Part shown: positions 26,828-35,300 of the stretch, piece by piece | Layout: each line of letters starts with the position of its first letter | How positions within the stretch are numbered: the first letter of the stretch is position 1 | Assembly: GCF_000526335.1 (NCBI RefSeq) | Contig: NZ_JAFW01000001.1 | Span: 2,294,001-2,358,000 of the forward strand | DNA from: Arthrobacter sp. 31Y | GTDB taxonomy: Bacteria; Actinomycetota; Actinomycetes; Actinomycetales; Micrococcaceae | Direction: 5' to 3' | Length of the DNA stretch: 64,000 nucleotides | Made by a program: the position numbers and the translations under genes | The notes under the pieces: generated by a model | What the model saw: the letters and a program-made list of their open reading frames with translations, nothing else | Told to the model about the DNA's origin: nothing | Databases searched by the model: none

Positions 26828-28165
26828 GTGCGAACCCAGCACCATCCACCGATCTGTCCGGGCGCGCAGCCCCAAAGTCACCCCGCGGGCCAGCATGTAG
26901 CCGAGCGCAAACGCTGCCCACAGCCAAAAGAGCCCCGCCTCGCCGTCGGGCTTTGTCTGATTGATAGCCACCAGCAACGGCAAATAGACCACGAGGTTTA
27001 CCACGCCGGCAATCGCCAGGTAGCGTGCGTCGCCGGCGCCTATGAGGACTCCGTCCAGGACGAAGACGTAGCCTGCCAGCGGTTGTCCCACCGCGAGGAC
27101 CCAGAGGGCCACCGTCAGCGCGGACCGGACCCCGGAATCGGAGGTGAAGAGGTAGCCGGCCCACGGTGCCGCAATGGCCAGGAGTACGCCGGTGATCACG
27201 CCGAACCCCAGTCCCCAACGGATCATGGTTCGGGTTAGTTCACGGACGCGTTGGGCGTTCCTGGCGCCCAGTTCCTTGCCGATCAGGGCTTGTGCCGCGA
27301 TGGCAAGTGCGTCCAGGGCAAACGCTAGGAAGGAGAAAATGGTCATGGCCAACTGGTGCGCGGCCAAGTTCACGGCTCCTTGTGCGGTCACCACCAGGAC
27401 GGTCGCCAAAATGGCCAGGCGGAGGCTCAGCGTACGCAGCATGAGCCACGAACCCACCTTGGTCATGGCCCGGATACCGTGCCAGTCGGGCTTGAGGGAC
27501 ACCCCATGATGCCGCGCGTTCCGGCTGACCATCACCAAGTAGACGGCGGCCATGGCCCATTGTGCGATGCTCGTGCCAATCGCGGAGCCAGCCACGGACA
27601 TATTCAACCCGTAGACGAAGAACACGTTGAGGACGATGTTCACGGCGAAGCCCGCGGTTGCAACAACCAGCGGCGTCCGGGTGTCCTGCAATCCCCTCAG
27701 GACGCCGGTGCCGGCGAAGATGAGGAGCATCGCGGCCAGGCCCGGCATGGACCACCGCAGGTAGTCGACGGCGAACTGCCGAACGTCGCCAGTGGCTCCC
27801 ATGAAGCCAACAAGGGGTTCGGCCGCCACAAAACCAACCACGGCGAGCGCCACTCCGAGCAGCAGTGCCAGCCACACGCCGTCGCGCCCTGCCGCCAAAG
27901 CCTTCCCCAGTTTGCCGTCGCCGATCGCCCGGGCCACTGCCGGCGTCGTCGAATATGCCAGGAAGACCATGAGCCCCACCGCGGTGTGCAGGATGGTGGA
28001 TGCGAGTCCGACTCCTGCCAGTTGGTCTACGCCCAGGTGCCCCACGATGGCGGAGTCGGCCAGGAGGAACAGCGGCTCGGCAATGAGCGCACCGAAGGCG
28101 GGGACGGCCAGGCGCAGGATCTCGCGGGAGTTGGAGCGGGTGGGTGTGGTTGTGGTTTGAGGCAC
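26825..28165 (-). CDS. MATE family efflux transporter (DinF-like)
   Basis: The 446-residue protein has about twelve membrane segments in two MATE repeats (LAVPAFGALIAEPLFLLADSAIVGHLG at the start; LMLRTLSLRLAILATVLVVTAQG at the second half). It should export drugs or metabolites in exchange for Na+ or H+. The start is GTG 28165 with the leaderless promoter TAGGCT 6 nt before it. It is divergent from an ABM-domain gene with only 41 bp between starts. Confidence 0.9.
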   Translation of the reverse strand: MPQTTTTPTRSNSREILRLAVPAFGALIAEPLFLLADSAIVGHLGVDQLAGVGLASTILHTAVGLMVFLAYSTTPAVARAIGDGKLGKALAAGRDGVWLALLLGVALAVVGFVAAEPLVGFMGATGDVRQFAVDYLRWSMPGLAAMLLIFAGTGVLRGLQDTRTPLVVATAGFAVNIVLNVFFVYGLNMSVAGSAIGTSIAQWAMAAVYLVMVSRNARHHGVSLKPDWHGIRAMTKVGSWLMLRTLSLRLAILATVLVVTAQGAVNLAAHQLAMTIFSFLAFALDALAIAAQALIGKELGARNAQRVRELTRTMIRWGLGFGVITGVLLAIAAPWAGYLFTSDSGVRSALTVALWVLAVGQPLAGYVFVLDGVLIGAGDARYLAIAGVVNLVVYLPLLVAINQTKPDGEAGLFWLWAAFALGYMLARGVTLGLRARTDRWMVLGSH

Positions 28166-28206
28166 TAAACAAGCCTAGTCCGCCGATGGCCGGGTACATT
28201 TGGCCC
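28166..28206. promoter_or_regulatory. Overlapping divergent leaderless promoters
   Basis: Leftward: TAGGCT (28177-28172, minus strand), six bases, GTG 28165. Rightward: TACATT (28195-28200), six bases, GTG 28207. The -10 of each promoter sits where the -35 of the other should be, so both promoters occupy the same 41 bp and cannot be bound by polymerase at once. Confidence 0.5.
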
Positions 28207-28797
28207 GTGTCACATGAGCATCCCGTCACCGTTTCCGTAGCCCGCACCATCCTCCCGGGCTATACCCGGCAAGCCAATGCCTGGGCCCATGCCGGCCAGG
28301 AGCTCGCCCGCGAATGGCCTGGATATCTGGGCTCGGGCTGGGTGCGCAACGGGGTGGACTCTACTGAATGGCACATGCTGTACCGCTTCGCCGACGCCGA
28401 TTCGCTGCAGGAGTGGGAGGACTCCGAGGAACGCCGCTGGTGGATCGATAGCGCCAGGGACATGATGGAGACCACGCGGGTTGAGCGGCACACGGGGATT
28501 GAAGGGTGGTTCTCGCGGCCCGGAGATGTCTCGGTGGTGGTGCCCGAAACGGTGGTGCCGCCACGCTGGAAGCAGGCCGTCAGCATTTTCCTGCCGTTCT
28601 TCCCGCTGAGCCTGCTGGCTAATTTCCTGCTGCACCCTTTGACTCAGGACTGGCCTCTCGTGTTCGCCGTCCTGTTGAACATCGTTATCCTCACACCGCT
28701 GATGACGTACATCTTCCTGCCCATCACCACCCGGCTGCTGCAGCCGTGGCTTCAGGCGAAGCCCCGCAGGAGGCGCGGCCATAAGCCTGGCAGCTGA
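28207..28797 (+). CDS. ABM-domain protein with two membrane helices
   Basis: From GTG 28207 the protein has 196 residues. The first 100 form an antibiotic-biosynthesis-monooxygenase-like ferredoxin fold (TVSVARTILPGYTRQANAWA, WHMLYRFADADSLQEWEDSEERRWW), followed by two membrane helices (AVSIFLPFFPLSLLANFLL; LVFAVLLNIVILTPLMTYIFL) and a basic tail. Membrane-linked ABM proteins of this type are widespread and uncharacterised. ATG 28186 is an alternative start, but the TACATT-N6-GTG pattern favours 28207. Confidence 0.78.
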   Translation: MSHEHPVTVSVARTILPGYTRQANAWAHAGQELAREWPGYLGSGWVRNGVDSTEWHMLYRFADADSLQEWEDSEERRWWIDSARDMMETTRVERHTGIEGWFSRPGDVSVVVPETVVPPRWKQAVSIFLPFFPLSLLANFLLHPLTQDWPLVFAVLLNIVILTPLMTYIFLPITTRLLQPWLQAKPRRRRGHKPGS

Positions 28798-28824
28798 GGA
28801 TTTGGTCATAAAGAGCCTCAATTA

Positions 28825-28859
28825 GTTGACACTTCAACCTATCTCGGGAATGGTTGAAG
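28825..28859. promoter_or_regulatory. Nested inverted repeats upstream of doxX
   Basis: GTTGA-CACT-TCAAC (28825-28838) overlaps a longer repeat, CTTCAACC (28832-28839) with GGTTGAAG (28852-28859). The segment covers the expected promoter 3 bp before the DoxX start. It may be the operator of a MarR/HxlR-type regulator encoded elsewhere. Confidence 0.45.
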
Positions 28860-28861
28860 CT

Positions 28862-29296
28862 ATGAACAAGTCCAGCTTGACCACCACAGCCCTGACCATC
28901 CTGCGCGTTATTGCAGGATTTCTCTTCGCCGCGCACGGTTGGCAGAAGTTCAACGAATTCACCATTGCCGGCACGCAGGCATCGTTCGCCCAAATGGGCG
29001 TACCCGGCGCTTCGGCAGTAGCTCCCATCGTGGCAACACTCGAGCTGGTGGGCGGCATCGCGCTGATCATCGGCTTCCTGACCCGCATCTTCGCCGCCCT
29101 CCTGGCCGTCAACATGCTCGGGGCCCTGTTCCTGGTGCACGCCCCGGCTGGCGTTTTCGTCGGCAACGGCGGATACGAACTGGTCCTGCTCTTCGCCGGC
29201 GCCGCGTTGGCCTTGGCGCTGGCCGGCGCAGGCAGGATCTCCGCCGACGCCGCACTCTTCGGCCGCTCCGGCTCCAAGCTGCGCGTCCTGGCTTAG
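28862..29296 (+). CDS. DoxX family membrane protein
   Basis: The 144-residue protein has four membrane helices with the DoxX signature LRVIAGFLFAAHGWQKF at the N-terminus and VATLELVGGIALIIGFLTRIFA in the middle. Such proteins are linked to thiol/redox stress or to quinone metabolism, with no firm reaction. ATG 28862 is chosen; 28850 is a possible alternative. Its terminator was interrupted by the IS element downstream. Confidence 0.87.
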   Translation: MNKSSLTTTALTILRVIAGFLFAAHGWQKFNEFTIAGTQASFAQMGVPGASAVAPIVATLELVGGIALIIGFLTRIFAALLAVNMLGALFLVHAPAGVFVGNGGYELVLLFAGAALALALAGAGRISADAALFGRSGSKLRVLA

Positions 29297-29361
29297 GCGG
29301 CACCCGCCGCGCCCGCCACCCCCACCGACGCTCTCTCACATAACAGCCCTTAAACGCCAAC

Positions 29362-29370
29362 TGCGGTCGT
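29362..29370. repeat. Left arm of a terminator hairpin split by the IS
   Basis: TGCGGTCGT pairs perfectly with ACGACCGCA at 30665-30673 on the other side of the IS. Its outer flank (CTCTCTCACAT...TTAAACGCCAAC, 29333-29360) is the reverse complement of the tail that follows the intact hairpin at 30674-30712, so it belongs to the same terminator family. Confidence 0.6.
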
Positions 29371-29405
29371 CAACTTCTTGAGACAGGTTCGTTGTTTGGT
29401 TTGGG

Positions 29406-30275
29406 TTAGGCGGCCAGGGTTTGGTGGGCGCGGGTTTGGTATTGGGTGTGGGCTTTGGCTGGTGGGATGCCGCCTGCTCTGCGGTTGGGCCGGCGGCGGT
29501 TGTACCAGGCCTCGATGTAGTCCATGACTCCGGTGCGGGCAGCGAGCCGGGACGCGAAGCGTTGGTGGTGGTAGAACTCGGTTTTTAGGTGGGAGAAGAA
29601 GTTTTCCGCGACTGCGTTGTCCCAGCAGACCCCGACCTTGCCCATGGACTGGGTGAGCCCGTTATCGCCGCACCATCTCTGGAATTCATCAGAGGTGTAT
29701 TGGGTTCCCCGGTCTGAATGGAACACCACCGAAGTCCCGGTCAGGTGGCCGTGGTTCCGGGCCATCTGCAGGGCCGAGGTGCACAGGCTCGCGCGCATGT
29801 GTGCGGCCATGGACCAGCCGATCACCATGCCCGAGAACAGATCGATCACGGTGGCCAAGTACAGCCAGCCCTCACCGGTGCGCAGGTAGGTGATGTCACC
29901 AACGAGGCGGGTTCCGGGCACTGTTGAGGTGAAGTCCCGCTTGCCCTTTGCGTCGAGCATGTGGTTCTCAATATGAGCTGTTTTGGCCTGCGGGTCCTGG
30001 ACCGTGGTGGCCTTCCAAGCCCGGGTGCGGACGGCCCGCAGCCCGTGCTCGCGCATGATCGCACCCACCGTCGGGGCTGAGACCTTCACCCCGCCCTCGT
30101 TCAAAAGCAGGGTGAGCTGGTCCCGGCCGGCCCGGCCTTCCTCTTTCGTGTAAAGCGTGGTCACCGCCGCAGCGAGCTGCTCGTGCCGTACTGCCCTTGG
30201 CGACGGGCCTGCGGGATTCAGCCACCGGTAAAACGAGGCCCGGGAAACCTTCAACACCCGGCACAGCCACACCAC
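29406..30275 (-). CDS. IS3-family transposase, orfB (DDE integrase domain)
   Basis: From ATG 30275 the frame gives 289 residues with an HTH_21 domain and an rve integrase core. The catalytic triad is Asp127 (GDITYL), Asp188 (HSDRGTQYTS) and Glu224 (DNAVAENFFSHLKTE), with the 35-residue D-E spacing of the family. The frame is open upstream to about 30330, overlapping the orfA end, so the active protein is probably an OrfAB fusion made by -1 slippage at the CAAAAG just before the orfA stop. Confidence 0.92.
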   Translation of the reverse strand: MVWLCRVLKVSRASFYRWLNPAGPSPRAVRHEQLAAAVTTLYTKEEGRAGRDQLTLLLNEGGVKVSAPTVGAIMREHGLRAVRTRAWKATTVQDPQAKTAHIENHMLDAKGKRDFTSTVPGTRLVGDITYLRTGEGWLYLATVIDLFSGMVIGWSMAAHMRASLCTSALQMARNHGHLTGTSVVFHSDRGTQYTSDEFQRWCGDNGLTQSMGKVGVCWDNAVAENFFSHLKTEFYHHQRFASRLAARTGVMDYIEAWYNRRRPNRRAGGIPPAKAHTQYQTRAHQTLAA

Positions 30276-30319
30276 CGAATGGTTGGCCTTCTCCGCTTCG
30301 ATGAACTCGTAGAAGTCCT

Positions 30320-30625
30320 CTACTTTTGCTTCGCGGCAAAGAAGGCGCTGACTTTTCCCAGGAACTCAACCTCAGCCTTCAACCGCGCGTTCTCGGCCAA
30401 AGCCTTCTGGTGCTCTTCCCATTCCACGGGCCCACGATCGGGCACCGGGACCAGTGCCGGACCACCAGGGGAACGCTGACGGGCCCGCGCAAGCCAGTTG
30501 CCCAACGTGCTTTCCTTCACCCCGATCTCCTCAGCTACCTGTTTCACCGAACGATCCGAGGACAAAACCAACTGCACTGCCTCCTCACGGAACGCAGCAT
30601 CATATTTTCTTCTGGGCGTGGTCAT
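30320..30625 (-). CDS. IS3-family transposase, orfA (HTH)
   Basis: From ATG 30625 the 101-residue protein (MTTPRRKYDAAFREEAVQLV) has the HTH_Tnp_1 helix-turn-helix (SVKQVAEEIGVKESTLGNWLARAR) and a leucine-zipper-like helix (ALAENARLKAEVEFLGKVSAFFAA). It binds the IS ends and supplies the N-terminus of the OrfAB transposase. Confidence 0.9.
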   Translation of the reverse strand: MTTPRRKYDAAFREEAVQLVLSSDRSVKQVAEEIGVKESTLGNWLARARQRSPGGPALVPVPDRGPVEWEEHQKALAENARLKAEVEFLGKVSAFFAAKQK

Positions 30626-30673
30626 CTGCAGCGAATCTCCCATCAAGCTGTCTCAGAAAACCATACGACCGCA

Positions 30674-30712
30674 AACGGTCTCTCACTTCCTTGAGGAAAG
30701 TGAGAGACCGTT
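30674..30712. terminator. Long hairpin terminator of the aztD-like gene
   Basis: AACGGTCTCTCACTT (30674-30688) pairs over 15 bp with AAGTGAGAGACCGTT (30698-30712), and CC/GG extends the stem with one bulge. The following TTGGCATTTAAGCC...ATGTGAAAGAG tail also occurs, inverted, left of the IS. It lies downstream of the minus-strand gene ending at 30776. Confidence 0.8.
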
Positions 30713-30775
30713 GGCATTTAAGCCTAGGGATGTGAAAGAGGATCGGCCTCAAGGGCTAGTGATGTGAGAGAGGGA

Positions 30776-32089
30776 TTAGCCCTTGATGCCGGTCAGCTCG
30801 TTCGGCACGTGCTCCAGCTGAGCGGACTTCTTCACTGTCCCGGTCTTCAGGTCCACAGCGTGGAGGGTGCTGTTGGCCGGTTCGGTGACAAACGCCGTCG
30901 AGCCTTGAACGAAGAGCGTGGGGCGCGGGTCCTGCCACGTGGTGGACTCTTCCCAGGCGCCCACCACCGGGATGGTGGAGGTGATCGCTCCGGTGATCGG
31001 GTCAATTACGCGCAAGCCACCGTCAGTACCGAGCACCAGCGCCTCTCCAGCCGGTCCGCGGCCCAGCGAACGGAAGGAGTAGCTGGCCCCAATGTCCACC
31101 AGCTTCAGCGTGGCTGTTTCGGTGTTGACGAGCGAGATCCGGGTAGGCCGCTCAAGCTCCGCGGCTTTGTCCACTTTGTAGTCACCGAGAATGACGGGCG
31201 ACTTTTCTGAGCCCGATTGGTTTCCCATTCGCCCGTAGGCGTCAGGGCTCGCCACCTTGGTGATGCCACCGTCCTTGTAAATCAGCATTCCGTTTTCGCA
31301 TCCGACCACCACGGCCTCGTTAGCGGCTACGGCCTCGCCGTGAACACCTGGGCACTCCTCGTTGCGCACCACTTCCTTGCGGTCCTGGCCCTTGCCCGCG
31401 GAAAGGACTGCGATTCCTGAGCGTCTTTCCTCGTTGCCCAGGGTCACCAGCAGCTTGCCATCTTCAAGCTCTACAGCCACACCGTGATGCGCCTCGGGCG
31501 TGGTGTAGACGTCGGTCGAAGGCAGTTTTGCGTCCTCCGCGGCAGCGGCCAGCGCGGAGGTTTCGAAGCTCTCCACCTTGCCGGAACCGTCGTTGAACAG
31601 CACGGTCTTGCCGCCGTGCAGCACCACGTGACCGGCCTTGTCCGCCGTAAACGCCAACTCAGTCAGCTTGGGCTCAGCCACGTAGTGGTGGCTATGATCA
31701 CCATGCGGCTCGGTCCAGGCGCCTGCGTCGAAGAGGCGGAACGAGTCGCCCGTGGAGACGAAGACGTGCCGGCCGTCACCGGCGGGGTTCAGGCGGTTGA
31801 ACCCGGACATTTCCGCATTTCCCACCTGCTCAAGCGAGGTCGCATCCAGAACTGAAATGCCGGCGTCGTGGGTGTACACGAGGCGCGGCGTCGGCGCGCC
31901 GGCCTCCTTTGCGCTGGGCGACGATGCCGCCGAAGGCGTTGCGTCAACTGCGTTGCCAGCTGAGCCTCCGGGGGCTGCGCAGGAAGTCAGCAACAGGGCA
32001 GAGAGTCCGACGGCGGCAATCGGCTGGGCGCGGAGGCGGCGCCTGCGCGCGAAGGGGACAGGGGGCATGAAGGTGGGGTGATGAGGCAT
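30776..32089 (-). CDS. aztD: AztD-like zinc-binding beta-propeller lipoprotein
   Basis: The 437-residue protein has a basic N-terminus, a hydrophobic stretch and lipobox LTSC, so it is a membrane-anchored lipoprotein. The mature part is a chain of beta-propeller repeats (ISVLDATSLEQVG; GGLRVIDPITGAITSTIPV) with a His-rich loop (EPHGDHSHHY). This matches AztD, a periplasmic zinc chaperone that feeds an ABC importer; the importer genes are not nearby. A Zur-like palindrome overlaps its promoter, which supports a zinc role. The symbol is by resemblance. Confidence 0.75.
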   Translation of the reverse strand: MPHHPTFMPPVPFARRRRLRAQPIAAVGLSALLLTSCAAPGGSAGNAVDATPSAASSPSAKEAGAPTPRLVYTHDAGISVLDATSLEQVGNAEMSGFNRLNPAGDGRHVFVSTGDSFRLFDAGAWTEPHGDHSHHYVAEPKLTELAFTADKAGHVVLHGGKTVLFNDGSGKVESFETSALAAAAEDAKLPSTDVYTTPEAHHGVAVELEDGKLLVTLGNEERRSGIAVLSAGKGQDRKEVVRNEECPGVHGEAVAANEAVVVGCENGMLIYKDGGITKVASPDAYGRMGNQSGSEKSPVILGDYKVDKAAELERPTRISLVNTETATLKLVDIGASYSFRSLGRGPAGEALVLGTDGGLRVIDPITGAITSTIPVVGAWEESTTWQDPRPTLFVQGSTAFVTEPANSTLHAVDLKTGTVKKSAQLEHVPNELTGIKG

Positions 32090-32101
32090 GAGTTAATGAT
32101 A
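32090..32101 (-). promoter_or_regulatory. Leaderless promoter of the aztD-like gene
   Basis: On the minus strand TATCAT (32101-32096) is followed by TAACTC and ATG 32089. The -10 hexamer lies inside the Zur-like palindrome. Confidence 0.55.
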
Positions 32102-32113
32102 TTGATTCTCATT
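32095..32113. promoter_or_regulatory. Zur-like operator
   Basis: AATGA (32095-32099) and TCATT (32109-32113) form an AT-rich inverted repeat with 9-bp centre, the general form of Fur/Zur boxes, covering the -10 of the aztD-like gene. Zinc-loaded Zur bound here would block transcription. Confidence 0.6.
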
Positions 32114-32384
32114 TATGTGGCAAATCGACGCCAAGAAGCTCTGTCATACTTCACGACATCGAACACAAAACAACAAATTCTCCCGTCAATTCCTTGACTG
32201 GCGATTTCAATCACTGGTAAACATGTCCCACCGGGCAAGCGTTTTCCAGCTGCTCCACTCACATCCCTCAACCGGCGGTCTCCCTGCCACGCCACCTTGG
32301 TTACGTCTTCCCGGTAAATGAAACGATACAAAGTCCGACAGCGTGGTTGGTATCCACCCCATGCGTCATCAAAGGAGATGTTCG
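32114..32384. other. Intergenic region upstream of the rhamnogalacturonan enzyme
   Basis: These 271 bp hold no convincing gene. They separate the divergent aztD-like and rhamnogalacturonan genes and must contain the promoter of the latter, but I see no clear -35/-10 pair or long palindrome. AAAGGAG (32371-32377) is the ribosome binding site for GTG 32385. Confidence 0.5.
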
Positions 32385-35300
32385 GTGAAACACCCCCCTC
32401 AACGCGCGGTCAGGACGGGCGCAACAGCCCTGACTGCCGCCGTCGCCTCGGCTGCCCTCGCCTTTACCGGGCTTCCTGCAGCGCATGCCCAGACGCCACT
32501 CCCCGCAGCCGGAAGCGGCTTCAAGTTCGACTTCGGCCCTGGCGTCGTGGCCGACGGCTACACGCAAGTGAACTCAGGCAGCGCCTATAGCCCCACGGCG
32601 AAGTTTGGTTTCACCGACACCGCCGTCACCTCCGGGACCGACAGGGGCACCCCGGACGCCTTGCGCAGCGACTTCGTCCAAGCTCAGGGCAGCTCCTTTC
32701 AGGTAGACCTTCCCAATGGGGACTACACAGTGAAGCTCATCGCCGGCGACGCCAGTGAGGCCACGAACATCGCCATCACGGCCGAGAAAATAGCCAAGGT
32801 CCAGGCCACCGACAAGCCGGCCGGCCAGTTCCTGGAGATGGAGTTCCCCATCTCCTTGGTGGACGGTCAGCTCAATCTGGACATTACAGGCACCGCCGCC
32901 AAGATCAATTCGCTGGTCATCGCAGCCCGCGCTCCCCGCGCCGCAACAGCGGACCCCGGCGTGTATCTGGCGGGTGACTCCACCGTCCAGACTTACGACC
33001 CCGGCTACGCTCCCCAGGCGGGTTGGGGGCAGATGATCGACCGCTACTTGGACGACAAAGTCCCCGTGTACAACCACGCAATCGGCGGCCGCAGCTCCAA
33101 GAACTTCATCAGCCAGGGCCGCCTAGACGAGATTCTCCGCGTCATCAACCCCGGCGATTACCTCATGGTCCAGTTCGGCCACAACGACGCAACCATCGGC
33201 GTCGATGACCGCTACGCGTCCCCGGCCGACTACAAGGAATACCTCCGCACTTACGTCAACGGTGCCCGCCAGCGCGGCGCCACCCCCATCCTGGTTACCC
33301 CGGTGGGCCGCCGGGACTTCGACGCCGCCACCGGCACGTTCCGTGTCAGCTTCCCCGAGTACGTGGACAAGATGAAGGAACTCGCCGCCGAAGAGAACGT
33401 AGACCTGCTGGACCTGTCCGCCCTCAGCCGCGGCTACTACAACCAAATAGGACCGGAAGAAACCAAGTCGGTCTTCCTCCACGTCGACTCCGGCGTGTAC
33501 CCCGGGCGCCCGAGCGGCACCGCTGATGACACCCACTTCCAGGAATACGGCGCCATCCAGATCGCCCGCCTCCTGGCCGGTGGCATGAAGCAGCTCAGCG
33601 TTCCGCTGGCATCGCGCGTCCAGGAGGTCACGCCGCCGTCGAACGTTCCTTCCAAGCCTCAAGGCCTGGTAGCCGGCAGCGTCTCCAACGCCGGTGCCCT
33701 GCTCAAGTGGCAGCAGGTTGAGGGTGCGGACATCTACAAGATCTACCGCAAGCTCACCTCGGAACCGGACACCGCCTACAAGTTGGCCACCACCTCCACG
33801 GTTCCCACCACCAACCTGAACGGCCTCGCCGAAGGCACCGCATATGACGTGCGTGTGGCGGCGATGAACGGCAAGGGCCTGTCCGAGTACAGCGATACCC
33901 TGGCACTGACCACTAAGCAGGCAACGTACAAGTTCGACTTCGGACCCGTGGGATCCCCCGTAGAGTCTGGCTACACCGAGGTCAACCGCACCATGGCTTA
34001 CTCCGCCGAGCGCGGTTACGGTTTCAAGGACGTCACGGTCCTCAGCGATCGCGACCGCGGCGCAACCACCACCAACCTTCTCCGGGACTTCGTCCTCAGC
34101 GGCGCCAGCTTCGAATTTCAGCTGGACGTTCCCAACGGCACCTACGCCCTGAAGACGTACCACAGCGACTGGATCGGCTCCACGCGCACTGACATCGCCG
34201 CGGAAGGCAAGGGCTTCGGTACCGTCACCTCGGGCAAAGCCGCGTCCGCCACCAAGGTCATCAACGAGGTCCTGGTAACCGACGGTCAACTCAACCTGAG
34301 CATCAGCGGATCCGGCCAGCGCCTCAACGGGCTCGAGGTCACTCCGCTCCTGGTCGGCCCAAGCAACCTCAAAACCACGTCGGTTGACGCAGCCGCGCAG
34401 CCTCCCGTCGTCGGGCTTTCCTGGGACGCTGTTGGCGACGCCGCCAGCTACCGCGTCTTCCGTCAGGCACCGTTCGAGACGTCCGCGCAGCTGGTTGCGG
34501 AGAACGTTACGGAGCCGGCGTATTCGGACACCACCGCTACCGCGGGCCTGCCCTACAAGTACTACGTCACTGCCGTAGACCGCACAGGCCTGGAGTCCGT
34601 CCCGTCCAACACCTTGGACGTGCCGCTGATCGACCCAGCAATCGCAGCGCCCGCGGCCCCTGGGAAGCTGAAGACCAAGAAGGTGGAAAAGACCAGCGTT
34701 TCGCTTCAGTGGGGCGAAGTTAAGGGCTCGACGGCGTATCTCGTCTACCGCTCAACAGCAGCTGACGGGGCCTTCACCTACGTGGGCAAAGCCGTCGACA
34801 AGAAGTTCACCGACACCACCGTCCTGACCACCATCAAGTACTACTACCGGGTCACGGCCCTGAACGCCGGGGGAGAATCGGCTCCGTCCGAAACCGTCGG
34901 CACCGAAGACGTGGTGGTCCTGGACCGTCAGATGGAGAAGCTGGACCGGGCACCTGTCGCGATTCCAACAGCAGAGGGAATCAGAATCGGCTGGCGCATG
35001 CTCGGCCTCGATGAAGACAAGATCGGCTTCAACGTTTTCCGTGACGGCAAAAAGATCACCTCCTCACCCATTACCAACAGCACGAGTTACCTGGACACCA
35101 CCGGGACCGCGGCCTCGAAGTACGTGGTCAAAGTAGCCGGCGGCGGAAACAGCGGCGAGAAGGAGACCAAGGAATTCAGCCCTCTTGCGCAGGACTACCT
35201 GGCCATCAAGCTGGACAAGCCGGCCGACGATTACACCAAGGACGGGCAGCCTTACAGCTACTCGGCCGGCGACGCCACAGTTGCCGACCTTGACGGTGAC

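Larger units (their letters stand above)
29379..30655 (-). mobile_element. IS3-family insertion sequence, about 1.28 kb
   Basis: The element is bounded by TGAGACAG inverted ends (29379-29386 and, inverted, 30648-30655) with weaker similarity further in (TGAGACAGGTTCGT against TGAGACAGCTTGAT). It holds orfA and orfB in the usual overlapping arrangement on the minus strand. No 3-4 bp target duplication is visible directly outside these ends (TCT on the left, GAA on the right). Both frames look intact, so it may be active. Confidence 0.88.

Noticed and set aside
29376..30658. Target-site duplication of the IS3 element
   Set aside because: The bases just outside the TGAGACAG ends (TCT and GAA) do not match; no duplication can be claimed.
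33123..34289. 388-codon minus-strand frame
   Set aside because: It overlaps the SGNH and FN3 domains in antisense and has no motif or ribosome binding site.
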